A DNA stretch of 64,000 nt from Calliopsis andreniformis (Eukaryota > Arthropoda > Insecta > Hymenoptera > Andrenidae), in contig NW_027480598.1 of the NCBI RefSeq assembly GCF_051401765.1, forward strand, positions 310,001 to 374,000. The letters run 5' to 3'. Below are positions 26,725 through 40,142 of the stretch, in pieces. The notes beneath the pieces are model-generated. The model searched no databases, was not told the DNA's origin, and saw only the letters and a list, made by a program, of their open reading frames with translations. Within the stretch, counting starts at the first letter, position 1, and the number at the start of each line of letters is the position of its first letter. A program made the position numbers and the translations under genes.

Positions 26725-26836
26725 TCCGTAGAATATCCTCAATTCTCAGCTTCCAGTACTCAATACTCTATCTGCAATCTTCAAACCTCTATACACAAAC
26801 ATCAATTCTCATCACTCACCCCTGAACACTCAGTCC
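26725..26836 (+). repeat. Box A, alpha subtype (duplicate of 19887)
   Basis: Same TCCGTAG opening. Heptad 15 is TGAACAC, where the first copy has TCAACAC. Confidence 0.8.
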
Positions 26837-27353
26837 TGAATGTTCAATCCTCAATCCTCAATTCTCAATCTTCAATCCTCAATCCTCAATCTTCAATCCT
26901 CAATACTCAATCTTCAATCCTCAATCCTCAATCCTCAATCCTCAATCCTCAATCCTCAATCCTCAATCCTCAATCCTCAATACTCAGTCTTCAATCCTCA
27001 ATCCCCAATCCTCAATCCTCGATCCTCATTCTTCAATCCTCAATACCCAATCCTCAATCTTCAATCCTCAGTCCTCAACCGTCAGTCCTCGTCCTCAATC
27101 CACAACCATCAATACTCAATCCTCAATTTCCAATCATCAATATTCAATCTTCAGACCTCAAGCCACAATGCTCAATCCTCAATCCTCAATCCTCAATGTT
27201 CAATCCGCAATACCCAATCCTCATTCTTCAATCCTCAATCCTCTATCCTCAATCGTCAATCCTCAGTCCTCAAACCTCAAACCTGTATTCTCAATCCTGA
27301 ATCCTCAACCTTCAGACATCAGTCTTCAACAATCAGTTGTCAATTCTCAATCC

Positions 27354-27465
27354 TCAATAGAATATCATCAATTCACAGTTTTCAATACTCAATACTCAAT
27401 CTGCAATCTTCAAATCTGTATCCACGAACATCAATTCTCATCATTCAACCCTCAACACTAAGTCC
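27354..27465 (+). repeat. Box A, alpha subtype (duplicate of 20516)
   Basis: Same TAAGTCC end, 6,838 bp from its partner. Confidence 0.85.
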
Positions 27466-27841
27466 CCAATCCTCAATCGTCAATACCCAATCTTCAATCC
27501 TCAATCCTTAATCTTCAATACTAATCCTCAATCCTTAATCCTCAATCCTCTGTGCTCAAACCTCAATCATCCACCCTCAGTCCTCGTCCTCAATTCTCAA
27601 CACTCAACCCTCAATCCTCAATCCTCAAACATCAATACTCAATCTTCAATCCTCAATCCTCAATCCTCAATCCTCAATCCTCAATCCTCAATCCTCAATC
27701 CACAATCCTTAATCTTCAATCCTCAATCCCCAATCCTCAATCTGCAATCCTCAATCCTCAATCCTCAATCCTCAATTTTCAACACACAACCCTCAACCAT
27801 CAATCGTCGATGCTCAAGCATCAATACTCATTCCTCAATAC

Positions 27842-27925
27842 ACAATAGAATATCCTGAACTCTCAGAATTCAGTACTCAATCCTCAATATTCAATCACCA
27901 AATCTCAATACTCAAACCTCAAACT
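27842..27925 (+). repeat. Box B, TCAGAAT subtype (duplicate of 21004)
   Basis: Heptad 7 is TCAATAT, where the first copy has ACAATAT. Confidence 0.8.
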
Positions 27926-28469
27926 TCAATCCTCAATCCCCAATCCTCAATCTTCAATCCTCAATCCTCAATCCCCAATCCCCAATCTTCAATCCTCAAT
28001 AGTCAATCCTCAATCCTCAACCCTCAGTCCTTAAACCTCAATCCTCAACGCTCAGTCCTCATCTTCAATACTAAATCCTCAATCCTCAATCCTTAATCTT
28101 CAATCCTCAATCCCCAATCCTCAATCTTCAATCCTCAATCCTCAATCCTCAATCCTCAATACTGAATCCTTAATCTACAATCCTCAATCCCCAATCCTCA
28201 ACACTGAGTCCTCATCCTCAATCCTCAATCCTCAATCCTCAATCCTCGATCCTCAATCTTCAATCCTCAATACACAATCTTGAATCCTCAATCCTCAATC
28301 CTCAATCCTCAATCCTCAATCCTCAATCCACAATCCTTAATCTTCAATCCTCAATCCCCAATCCTCAATCTGCAATCCTCAATCCTCAATCGTCAATCCT
28401 CAATTGTCAACACACAACCCTCAACCATCAATCGTCGACGCTCAAGCATCAATACTCATTCCTCAATAC

Positions 28470-28553
28470 ACAATAGAATATCCTGAACTCTCAGAATTCG
28501 GTACTGAATCCACAATATTCAATCATCAAATCTCAATACTCAAACCTCAAACT
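28470..28553 (+). repeat. Box B, TCAGAAT subtype (duplicate of 21632)
   Basis: Heptad 5 is TCGGTAC, where the first copy has TCAGTAC. Confidence 0.8.
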
Positions 28554-31500
28554 TCAATCCTCAATCCCCAATCCTCAATCTTCAATCCTCAATCCTCAAT
28601 CCTCAATCCCCAATCTTCAATCCTCAATAGTCAATCCTCAATCCTCAACCCTCAGTCCTTAAACCTCAATCCTCAACCCTCAGTCCTCATCTTCAATACT
28701 AAATCCTCAATCCTCAATCCTTAATCTTCAATCCTCAATCCCCAATCCTCAATCTTCAATCCTCAATCCTCAATCCTCAATCCTCAATACTCAATCCTTA
28801 ATCTACAATCCTCAATCTCCAATCCTCAATACTGAGTCCTCATCCTCAATCCTCAATCCTCAATCCTCAATCCACAATACTCATTCCTCAAACCTCAATC
28901 CTCAACCCTCAGTCCCCATCCTCAATCCTCAATCCTAAATCCTCAATCCTGAATCCTCAATCCTCATTCCTCAAACCTCAATCCTCAATCCTCAACACTC
29001 AGTCTTCATCCTCAATCCTCAATCCTCAATCCTCAATCGTTAATCTTCAATCCTCAATCCCCAATACTCAATCTTCAATCCTAAATCCTCAATCCTCAGT
29101 CCTCAATGCTCAATCCTCAATCCTCAATCCTCTATCCTCAATCCTCAATCCTCAGTCCTCAAACCTCAATCCTCAATCATCAATCCTCAATCTTCAAGCC
29201 TCAATCCCCAAACCTCAACTTTCAATCCTCAATCCTCAATCCTCAGTACTCAATCCTCACTCCTCTATGCTCAAACCTCAATCCTCAATTCTCAATCCTC
29301 AGTCCTCAAACCTCAATCCTCATCCCTCAGTCCTCGTACTCAACACTCAACCCTCAATCCTCAACCCTCAATCTTCAATACTCAATCTTCAATCCTCAAT
29401 CCTCAATCCTCAATCCTCAATCCTCAATCCTCAATCCTCAATCCTCAATCCACAATCCTCAATCTTCAATCCTCAATCCCCAATCCTCAATCTGCAATCC
29501 TCAATCCTCAATCCTCAATCCTCAACCCTCAGTCCTCGTCCTGCATCCTCAAACCTCAATTCTCAATCCTCAATCCTCAACCCTCAATCCTCAACCCTCA
29601 ATCCTCAACCCTCAGTCCTCATCCTCAATCCTCAATCCTCAATCTTCAATCCTCAATCCCTAATCCTCAATTTTCAATGCTCAGTCCTCAATCCTCAATC
29701 CTAAACCCTCAATCCTCAGTCCCCAGTGCTCTGTGCGCAAACCTCAATCCTCAATGCTCAATCCTGAATACTCTATCTTCAATCGTCGATCCCCAATACT
29801 CAATCCTCAATCGCCAATCCTCAATCCTCAATCCTCAATCCTCAATCCTCAATCCTCAATCTTCAATACTCAGTCCTCAATCCTCAATCCTCAATCCTCA
29901 ATCCTCAATCCACAATCCTCATTCCTCAAACCTCGATCCTCAACAATCAGTCCTCATCCTCAATCCTCAATCCTCAATCTGCAATCCTCAATCCTTAATC
30001 CCTAATCCTCAATCTTCAATCCTCAGTCCTCAATCCTCAATCCTAAATCCTCAATCCTCAATCCTCAACACTCAGTCCTCATCCTCAATCCTCAGTCCTC
30101 AACCCTCAATCCTCAATCCTCAATCATCAATACCCAATCTTCAATCCTCAATCCTTAATTTTCAATCCTAACCCTCAATCCTTAATCCTCAATCCTCTGT
30201 GCTCAAACGTCAATCATCCTCCCTCAGTCCTCGTCCTCAATTCTCAACACTCAACCCTCAATCCTCAATCCTCAAACATCAATACTCAATCTTCAATCCT
30301 CAATCATCAATCCTCAATCCTCAATCCTCAATCCTCAATCCTCAATCCACAATCCTCAATCTTCAATCCTCAATCCCCAATCCTCAATCTGCAATCCTCA
30401 ATCCTCAATCCTCAATCCTTAACCCTCAGTCCTCGTCCTGCATCCTCAAACCTCAATTCTCAATCCTCAATCCTCAACCCTCAATCCTCAACCCTCAATC
30501 CTCAACCCTCAGTCCTCATCCTGAATCCTCAATCCTCAATCTTCAATCCTCATCCCTAATCCTCAATTTTCAATGCTCAGTCCTCAATCCTCAATCCTCA
30601 TTCCTCAAACCTCGATCCTCAACACTCAGTCCTCATCCTCAATCCTCAATCCTCAATCTGCAATCCTCAATCCTTAATCCCTAATCCTCAATCTTCAATC
30701 CTCAGTCCTCAATCCTCAATCCTAAATCCTCAATCCTCAATAATCAATACTCAATCCTTAATCTTCAATCCTTAATCCCCAATCCTCAACACTGAGTCCT
30801 CATCCTCAATCCTCAATCCTCAATCCTCAATCCACAATACTCATTCCTCAAACCTCAATCCTCAACCCTCGGCCCCCATCCTCAATCCTCAATCCTAAAT
30901 CCTCAATCCTGAATCCTCAATCCTCGTTCCTCAAACCTCAATCCTCAATATTCAACACTCAGTCCTCATCCTCAATCCTCAATCCTCAATCCTCAATCGT
31001 TAATCTTCAATCCTCAATCCCCAATACTCAATCTTCAATCCTAAATCCTCAATCCTCAGTCCTCAATGCTCAATCCTCAATCCTCGATCCTCTATCTTCA
31101 ATCCTCAATCCTCAGTCCTCAAACCTCAATCCTCAATCCTCAATCCTCAATCTTCAAGCCTCAATCCCCAAACCTCAGCTTTCAATCCTCAATACTCAAT
31201 CCTCAGTACTCAATCCTCAATCCTCAATGCTCAAACCTCAATCCACAATTCTCAATCCTCAGTCCTCAAACCTCAATCCTCACCCTCAGTCCTCGTACTC
31301 AACACTCAACCCTCAATGCTCAACCCTCAATCTTCAATACTCAATCTTCAATACTCAATCCTCAACCCTCAATCCTAAATCCTCAATCCTCAAACTACAA
31401 CCCTCAATCCTCAACACTCAGTCCTCATCCTCAATCCTCAGTCCTCAACCCTCAATCCTCAATCCTCAATCCTCAAACATCAATACCCAATCTTCAATCC

Positions 31501-31844
31501 TCAATCCTTAATCTTCAATACTAATCCTCAATCCTTAATCCTCAATCCTCTGTGTTCAAACCTCAATCATCCACCCTCAGTCCTCGTCCTCAATTCTCAA
31601 CACTCAACCCTCAATCCTCAATCCTCAAACATCAATACTCAATCTTCAATCCTCAATCCTCAATCCTCAATCCTCAATCCTCAATCCTCAATCCACAATC
31701 CTTAATCTTCAATCCTCAATCCCCAATCCTCAATCTGCAATCCTCAATCCTCAATCCTCAATCCTCAATTTTCAACACACAACACACAACCATCAATCGT
31801 CGATGCTCAAGCATCAATACACATTCCTCAATACACAATAGAAT

Positions 31845-31928
31845 ATCCTGAACTCTCAGAATTCAGTACTCAATCCACAATATTCAATCATCAAATCTCA
31901 ATACTCAAACCTCAAACTTCAATCCTCA
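31845..31928 (+). repeat. Box B, TCAGAAT subtype
   Basis: Lies just right of the second 6,838-bp copy. Its leader reads ACAACACACAACCATC, with an extra ACACACA heptad, and has ACATTCC in place of TCATTCC. Confidence 0.8.
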
Positions 31929-32624
31929 ATCCCCAATCCTAAATCTTCAATCCTCAATCCTCAATCCTCAATTCCCAGTCTTCAATCCTCAATAGTCAAT
32001 CCTCAATCCTCAACCCTCAGTCCTTAAACCTCAATCCTCAACCCTCAGTCCTCATCTTCAATACTAAATCCTCAATCCTCAATCCTTAATCTTCAATCCT
32101 CAATCCCCAATCCTCAATATTCAATCCTCAATCCTCAATCCTCAATCCTCAATACTCAATCCTTAATCTACAATCCTCAATCCCCAATCCTCAACACTGA
32201 GTCCTCATCCTCAATCCTCAATCCTCAATCCCCAATCCACAATACACATTCCTCAAACCTCAATCCTCAACCCTCAGTCCCCATCCTCAATCCTCAATCC
32301 TAAATCCTCAATCCTGAATCCTCAATCCTCATTCCTCAAACCTCAATCCTCAATCCTCAACACTCAGTCCTCATCCTCAATCCTCAATCCTCAATCCTCA
32401 ATCCTAAACCCTCAATCCTCAGTCCCCAGTCCTCTGTGCGCAAACCTCAATCCTCAATGCTCAATCCTGAATACTCTATCTTCAATCGTCAATCCCCAAT
32501 CCTCAATCCTCAATCGCCAATCCTCAATCCTCAATCCTCAATCCTCAACTTTCAACACACAACCCTCAACCATCAATCGTCGATGCTCAAGCATCAATAC
32601 TCATTCCTCAATACACAATAGAAT

Positions 32625-32708
32625 ATCCTGAACTCTCAGAATTCAGTACTCAATCCACAATATTCAATCATCAAATCTCAATACTCAAACCTCAAACTTC
32701 AATCCTCA
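32625..32708 (+). repeat. Box B, TCAGAAT subtype
   Basis: Standard for the subtype and 780 bp after the previous one. Last of the left TCAGAAT cluster. Confidence 0.8.
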
Positions 32709-34876
32709 ATCCCCAATCCTCAGTCTTCAATGCTCAATCCTCAATCCTCAATCCCCAATCTTCAATCCTCAATAGTCAATCCTCAATCCTCAACCCTCAG
32801 TCCTTAAACCTCAATCCTCAAACCTCAGTCCTCATCTTCAATACTAAATCCTCAATCCTCAATCCTTAATCTTCAATCCTCAATCCCCAATCCTCAATCT
32901 TCAATCCTCAATCCTCAATCCTCAATCCTCAATACTCAATCCTTAATCGACAATCCTCAATCCCCAATCATCAACACTGAGTCCTCATTCTCAATCCTCA
33001 ATCCTCAATACCCAATCCACAATACACATTCCTCATACCTCAATCCTCAACCCTCAGTCCCCATCCTCAATCCTCAATCCTAAATCCTCAATCCTGAATC
33101 CTCAATCCTCATTCCTCAAACCTCAATCCTCAATCCTCAACACTCAGTCCTCATCCTCAATCCTCAATCCTCAATCCTCAATCGTTAATCTTCAATCCTC
33201 AATCCCCAATACTCAATCTTCAATCCTAAATCCTCAATCCTCAGTCCTCAATGCTCAATCCTCAATCCTCAATCCTCTACCCTCAATCCTCAATCCTCAG
33301 TCCTCAAACCTCAATCCTCAATCATCAATCCTCAATCTTCAAGCCTCAATCCCCAAACCTCAACATTCAATCCTCAATCCTCAATCCTCAGTCCTCAATC
33401 CTCAATCCTAAACCCTCAATCCTCAGTCCCCAGTCCTCTGTGCGCAAACCTCAATCCTCAATGCTCAATCCTGAATACTCTATCTTCAGTCGTCAATCCC
33501 CAATCCGCAATCCTCAATCGCCAATCCTCAATCCTCAATCCTCAATCCTCAATCCTCAATCTTCAATACTCAGTCCTCAATCCTCAATCCTCAATCCTCA
33601 ATCCTCAATCCTCAATCCACAATCCTCATTCCTCAAACCTCGATCCTCAACACTCAGTCCTCATCCTCAATCCTCAATCCTCAATCTGCAATCCTCAATC
33701 CTTATTCCCTAATCCTCAATCTTCAATCCTCAGTCCTCAATCCTCAATCCTAAATCCTCAATTCTCAATCCTCAACACTCAGTCCTCATCCTGAATCCTC
33801 AGTCCTCAACCCTCAATCCTCAATCCTCAATCCTCAATCACCAATACCCAATCTTCAATCCTCAATCCTTAATCTTCAATCCTAATCCTCAATCCTTAAT
33901 CCTCAATCCTCTGTGCTCAAACCTCAATCATCCTCCCTCAGTTCTCGTCCTCAATTCTCAACACTCAACCCTCAATCCTCAATCCTCAAACATCAATACT
34001 CAATCTTCAACCCTCAATCCTCAATCCTCAATCCTCAATCCTCAATCCTCAATCCTCAATCCTCAATCCACAATCCTCAATCTTCAATCCTCAATCCCCA
34101 ATCCTCAATCTGCAATCCTCAATCCTCAATCCTCAACCCTCAGTCCTCGTCCTGCATCCTCAAACCTCAATTCTCAATCCTCAATCCTCAACCCTCAATC
34201 CTCAACCCTCAATCCTCAACCCTCAGTCCTCATCCTCAATCCTCAATCATCAATCTTCAATCTTCAATCCCTAATCCTCAATTTTCAATGCTCAGTCCTC
34301 AATCCTCAATCCTAAACCCTCAATCCTCAGTCCCCAGTCCTCTGTGCGCAAACCTCATCCTCAATGCTCAATCCTGAATACTCTATCTTCAATCGTCAAT
34401 CCCCAATCCTCAATCCTCAATCGCCAATCCTCAATCCTCAATCCTCAATCCTCAATCCTCAATCTTCAATACTCAGTCCTCAATCCTCAATCCTCAATCC
34501 TCAATCCTCAATCCACAACCCTCATTCCTCAAACCTCGATCCTCAACACTCAGTCCTCATCCTCAATCCTCAATCCTCAATCTGCAATCCTCAATCCTTA
34601 ATCCCTAATCCTCAATCTTCAATCCTCAGTCCTCAATCCTCAATCCTAAATCCTCAACCCTCAATCATCAATACTCTGTCCTCAAACCTCAATCCTCCAC
34701 CCTCAGTCCTCGACCTCAACTCTCAACACTCAACACTCAATCCTCAATCCTCAAACATCAATACTCAATCTTCAAACCTCAATCCTCAGTACTCAATCCT
34801 CGATCCTCAATTTTCAACACACAACCCTCAACCATCAATCGTCAATACTCAAGCATCAATACTCATTCCTCAATAC

Positions 34877-34960
34877 ACAATAGAATATCCTGAACTCTCA
34901 GGATTCAATACGCAATCCACAATATTCAACCATCAAATCTGAATCCTCAAACCTCAATCT
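34877..34960 (+). repeat. Box B, TCAGGAT subtype
   Basis: Perfect 7-bp stem with loop ACTC (34887-34904). Heptad 6 is GCAATCC and heptad 10 is TGAATCC. Confidence 0.8.
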
Positions 34961-35581
34961 TCACTGCTCAATCCCCAATACTCAATCTTCAATCCTCAAT
35001 CCTCAATCCTCAATCCGCAATCCACAATCCTCAATCCTCAGACCTCAAACCTCAATCCTCAACCCTCAATCCTGAATACTCAATCTTCAATCGTCAATCC
35101 CCAATCCTCAATCTTCAATCCTTAATCCTCAATCCTCAATCTTCAATCCTCAATAATCAATCGCCAATCCTACATCCTCAATCTTCAATCCTCAATCCTC
35201 TGTCCACAAAGCACAATCCTCAATCCTCTGTCCACAAAGCACAACCCTCAACCACCAGCCCTCGCCCGCAACTCTTAACCCTCAATCCTCAATCCTCAAT
35301 CCTCAATCCTCAATCCTCGATCCTCAATCCTCAACCCTCAGTCCTCGTCCTCAATCCTCAAACCTCAGTTCTCAATCCTCAACCCTCAATCTTCAATACT
35401 CAATCCCCAATCCTCAATCTTCAATCCTCAATAGTCAGTCTCCAATCCTACAACCTCAAACCTCAATCCTCAATCTTCAACACTCAGTCTCCAATCCTCA
35501 ATTCTCAATCCTCAATCTTCAACACACAACCCTCGACCATCAATCCTCAATACTCAACCATCAACCCTCATTCCTCAATAA

Positions 35582-35693
35582 TCAACACTATTTCCTGAAT
35601 TCTCAGGACTCAATACTCAATCCACAATATTCAATCTTCAAATCTCAATCCTCAAACATCAATCCTCAGCACTCAATCCTCAAACCTCAGTCC
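35582..35693 (+). repeat. Box B, TCAGGAC subtype
   Basis: Opens TCAACAC-TATTTCC; stem TCCTGA/TCAGGA with loop ATTC. Heptad 13 is TCAGCAC, shared by most TCAGGAC boxes. Confidence 0.85.
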
Positions 35694-35929
35694 TCAATAT
35701 GGAAACCTCAATCCTCAATCCTCAAACCTCAACCCTCAACCCTCAATCCTCAATCCTCAGTCATCAATACTCAATCTTCAATCCTCAAGACTTAATCCTC
35801 AATCCTCAATCCTCAGTACTCAATCCTCAACCTTCAATCCCCGATTCTGAATACTCAATCTTCAGTCGTCAATCCTCAGTCCTCAATCCTCAATCCTCAA
35901 TGCTCAATCCACAATCCCCAATCCTCAAT

Positions 35930-36520
35930 CCTGAATCCTGAATCCTCAGCCCTCAAACTTAAACCTCAACCCTCAGACCTCGTCCTCAATTCTCAATCCT
36001 CAACCCTCAACCCTCAATCATCAAACATCAATACTCAATCTTCAATCCTCAATCCTCAATCCTCAATCCTCAATCCTCAATTATCAACACACAACCATCA
36101 ACCATCAATCGTCAATACTCAACCATCAATACTCATTCCTCAATACAAAATAGAATATCCTGAATTCTCAGGTCTCAATACTCAATCCACAGTATTCAAT
36201 CATCATATCTCAATCCTCAAACATCAATCCTCAACACTCAATCCTCAAACTTCAGTCCTCAATCCTCAATCCTCCATCCTCAATCCTCAATCCTCAATCC
36301 TCAATCTTCAATCCCCAATAGTCAATCCTCAATCCTCAACCCTCAGTCCTTAAACCTCAATCCTAAAACCTCAGTCCTCATCTTCAATACTAAATCCTCA
36401 ATCCTCAATCCTTAATCTTCAATCCTCAATCCCCAATCCTCAATCTTCAATCCTCAATCCTCAATCCTCAATCCTCAATACTCAATCCTTAATCTTCAAT
36501 CCTCAATCCCCAATCCTCAA
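35930..36520 (+). repeat. 1.27-kb-spaced direct repeat, copy 1
   Basis: Contains the B box at 36147 with the TCAGGTC heptad and the downstream marker CCTAAAACCTCAG. It matches 37,225-37,790 at an offset of 1,274 bp around the box and 1,267 bp downstream, a one-heptamer difference. Confidence 0.75.
36147..36258 (+). repeat. Box B, TCAGGTC subtype
   Basis: Opens AAAATAG. Stem CCTGA/TCAGG; heptad 7 ACAGTAT and heptad 9 TCATATC are shared only with the box at 37421. Confidence 0.85.
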
Positions 36521-37224
36521 CACTGAGTCCTCATCCTCAATACTCAATCCTCAATCCACAATACTCATTCCTCAAACCTCAACTTTCAATCCCCAACCCT
36601 CAATCCTCAGTACTCAATCCTCAATCCTCAATGCTCAAACCTCAATCCTCAATTCTCAATCCTCAGTCCTCAAACCTCAATCCTCAACCCTCAGTCCACG
36701 TACTCAACACTCAACCCTCAATCCTCAACACTCAATCTTCAATACTCAATCTTCAATCCTCAATCCTCAACCCTCAATCCTAAATCCTCAATCCTCAAAC
36801 TTCAACCATCCATCCTCAACACTCAGTCCTCATCCTCAATCCTCAGTCCTCGACCCTCAATCCTCAATCCTCAATCCTCAATCATCAATACCCAATCTTC
36901 AATCCTCAATCCTTAATCTCCAATCCTAATCCTCAATCCTTAATCCTCAATCCTCTGTGCTCAAACCTCAATCATCCTCCCTCAGTCCTCGTCCTCAATT
37001 CTCAACACTCAACCCTCAATCCTCAATCCTCAAACATCAATACTCAATCTTCTATCCTCAATCCTCAATCCTCAATCCTCAATCCTCAATCCTCAATCCA
37101 CAATCCTCAATCTTCAATCCTCAATCCCCAATCCTCAATCTGCAATCCTCAATCCTGAATCCTCAGTCCTCAAACCTCAATCCTCAAACCTCAGTCCTCA
37201 TCATCAATCGTAAATACTCAATCC

Positions 37225-37790
37225 TCAATCCTCAATCCTGAATCCTCAATCCTCAGTCCTCAAACTTTAAACCTCAACCCTCAACCCTCAATTATCAAAC
37301 ATCAATACTCAATCTTCAATCCTCAGTCCTCATTCCGCAATCCTCAATCCTCGATTATCAACACACAACCCTCAACCATCAATCGTCAATACTCAACCAT
37401 CAATACTCATTCCTCAATACAAAATAGAATATCCTGAACTCTCAGGTCTCAATACTCAATCCACAGTATTCAATCATCATATCTCAATCCTCAAACATCA
37501 ATACTCAACACTCAATACTCAAACCTCAGTCCTCAATCCTCAATCCTCAATCCTCAATCCTCAATCCTCAATCTTCAAACCCCAATAGTCAATCCTCAAT
37601 CCTCAACCCTCAGTCCTTAAACCTCAATCCTAAAACCTCAGTCCTCATCTTCAATACTAAATCCTCAATCCTCAATCCTTAATCTTCAATCCTCAATCCC
37701 CAATCCTCAATCTTCAATCCTCAATCCTCAATCCTCAATCCTCAATACTCAATCCTTAATCTTCAATCCCCAATCCCCAATCCTCAATCC
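37225..37790 (+). repeat. 1.27-kb-spaced direct repeat, copy 2
   Basis: Matches copy 1 through B box 37421. The marker CAAACTTTAAACCTC on its left occurs once more near 47,746, where it again precedes a B box (47939). This ties the left part of the box-poor domain to this family. Confidence 0.75.
37421..37532 (+). repeat. Box B, TCAGGTC subtype
   Basis: Sister of the box at 36147 with TGAACTC as heptad 3. Confidence 0.85.
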
Positions 37791-38099
37791 CCAATCCTCA
37801 ATCTGCAATCCTCAATCTTCAATCCTCAATCCTCAATCCTCAACCCTCAATCCTCAACCCTCAGTCCTCATCCTCAATCCTCAATCCTCAATCTTCAATC
37901 CTCAATCCACAATCCTCAATCTTCAATGCTCAGTCCTCAATCCTCAATCCTAAATCCTCAATCCTCAATCCTCAATCCTCTGTCCACAAAGCACAATCAT
38001 CGACCCTCAGTCCTCGTCCTCAATTCTCAACACTCAACCCTCAATCCTCAATCCTCAAACATCAATACTCAATCTTCAATCCTCAATCCTCAATCCTCA

Positions 38100-38620
38100 A
38101 TCCTCAATCCCCAATCGTCAATGCTCATTCCTCAATCCTCAGTCCTCAGACCTCAACCCTCAACTCTCAATCCTCAACCCCCAATCCTCATCCTCAATCC
38201 TCAATCCTCAAATCTCAATCCTCAATATTCAATCCTCAATAATGAAGCGCCAATCCTACATCCTCAATCTTCAATCCTCAATCCTCAATCCTCAATCTTC
38301 AATACTCAATCCCCACTCCTCTATCTTCAATCCTCAATAGTCAATCTCCAATCCTACAACCTCAAACCTCAATCCTCAATCTTCAATCCTCAATCCCCAA
38401 TCCTCAATTCTCAATCCTCAATCTTCAACACACAACCCTCGACCATCAATCCTCAATACTCAACCATCAACCCTCATTCCTCAATAATCAACACAATTTC
38501 CTGAATTCTCAGGACTCAGTACTCAATCCACAATATTCAATCATCAAATCTCAATCATCAAACATCAGTCCTCAGCACTCAATCCTCAAACCTCAGTCCT
38601 CAATATGGAATCCTCAATCC
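38100..38620 (+). repeat. AATGAAGCGCC block, copy 1
   Basis: Defined by the rare AATGAAGCGCC (38241) about 250 bp before a B box (38488). The same order and spacing occur at 41,644-42,164, at a constant offset of 3,544 bp. Confidence 0.8.
38488..38599 (+). repeat. Box B, TCAGGAC subtype
   Basis: Opens TCAACAC-AATTTCC; heptad 10 is TCAATCA. Confidence 0.85.
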
Positions 38621-40142
38621 TCAATACTCAATCCTCAATCCTCAATCCTTAATCTTCAATCCTCAATCCCCAATCCTCAATCTGCAATCCTCAATACTCA
38701 ATCCTCAATCCTCAATACACAATCCTCAGCCCTCAGTCCTCAATCCTCAATCCTCAACCCTCAGTCCTCGTCCTCAATCCTCAAACCTCAATTCTCAATC
38801 CTCAATCCTCAATACTCAATATTCAATCCTCAATACTCATTCTTCAATCCTCAATCCTCAATCCTCAATCCTCAATCCTCAACCCTCAATCCTCAACCCT
38901 CAGTCCTCATCGTCAATCCTCAATCCTCAATCTTCAATCCTCAATCCCTAATCCTCAATTTTCAATGCTCAGTCCTCAATCCTCAATCCTAAACCCTCAA
39001 TCCTCAACACTCAATCCTCTGTCCAAAAACCTCAATCCTCAATACTCAATCCTGAATACTCTATCTTCAATCGTCAATCCCCAAACCTCAATTCTCAATC
39101 CTCAATCCCCAATCCTCAATATTCAATCCTCAATACTCATTCTTCAATCCTCAATCCTCAATCCTCAATCCTCATTCCTCAATCCTCAATCCTTTATCCA
39201 CAATCCTCAATCCCCAATCCTCAATCTACAATACTCAACCCTCACTCCTCAATCCTCAATCCTCAATCCCCAATCCTCAATCTGCAATCCTCAATCCTCA
39301 ATCCTCAATCCTCAATCTACAATCCTCAGCCGCCAGTCCTCAATCCACAATCCTCAATCCTCAATCCTCAATCCTCAATCCTCAGTCCTCAATCTTCAAT
39401 CCTCGATCCTGAATACTCAATCTTCAATCGTCAATCCCCAATCCTCAATCTTCAACCCTCAACCCTCAATCCTCAATCGTCAATCCTCAACCCTCAATCC
39501 TCAGTCCTTAAGCCTCAACCCTCAACCCTCAGTCCTCATCCTCGCTCCTCAATCCTCAATCCTCAATCCTCAATCCTCAATCCTCAATCCTCAATCCTTA
39601 ATTTTCAACACACAACCTTCAACCATCAATCCTCAATTCTCAGACATCATTCCTCATTCCTCAATCTTCAATACTCAATCTTAAATCCTCAATCCTCCAC
39701 CCTCAGTCCTCAATCCTCACTCCTAAATCCTCAGTTCTCAATCCTCAGTCCTCTGTCCTCAAACCACAATCCTCAACCCTCAGCCCTCGTCCTCAATTCT
39801 CAACACTCAATCCTCAATCCTCAATCCTCAATCCTCAATCTTCAATCCTCAATAATCAATCTCCAATCCTACATCCTCAATCTTCAATCCTCAATCGCCA
39901 ATCCTCAATCTTCAGTCGTCAGTACTCAATCTTCAATCCTCAATCCTCATTCCTCAATACTGTATCCTCAATCCTCAATCGTTAATCTTCAATCCTCAAT
40001 CCCCAATACACAATCTTCAATCCTCAATCCTCAATCCTCAATCCTCAATCCTCAATCCTCAATCCTCAATCCTCAATCTTCAATCCTCAATACCCAATCC
40101 CCTATCTACAATCCTCAATACTTAATCCTCAATACTCTATAC

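Larger units (their letters stand above)
25888..27488 (+). repeat. A-type island inside the B domain, copy 2
   Basis: Second copy of the island, carried along by the 6,838-bp duplication, with A boxes at 26725 and 27354. Differs from copy 1 by scattered substitutions such as TCAACCTTC versus TCAATCTTC near 26,131. Confidence 0.75.
24900..31763 (+). repeat. 6,838-bp tandem duplication, copy 2
   Basis: Follows copy 1 directly. Identity with copy 1 starts at 18062/24900, inside a TCAATCC run, and runs on to about 31,763. There this copy continues with TCAATCC-TCAATTT where copy 1 continues with TCAATCA-TCAATAC. Both boundaries lie in plain heptamer, as expected for exchange in the repeat itself. 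Copy-specific substitutions include ATTCGGTAC near 28,497 and TCAAACATC near 31,471. Confidence 0.93.
18158..36960 (+). repeat. TCTGTGC-TCAAACC module set (10 copies)
   Basis: The heptad TCTGTGC (or TCTGTGT) followed by TCAAACC and TCAATCA starts at 18158, 20711, 23358, 24711, 24996, 27549, 30196, 31549, 33910 and 36954. Each is preceded by CCTTAATCC and followed by a CAGTCCTCGTCC-type break (CAGTTCTCGTCC at 33910), then heptads with TCAACAC and TCAAACA. Four of the ten are explained by the 6,838-bp duplication. Not seen outside the B domain. Confidence 0.85.
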
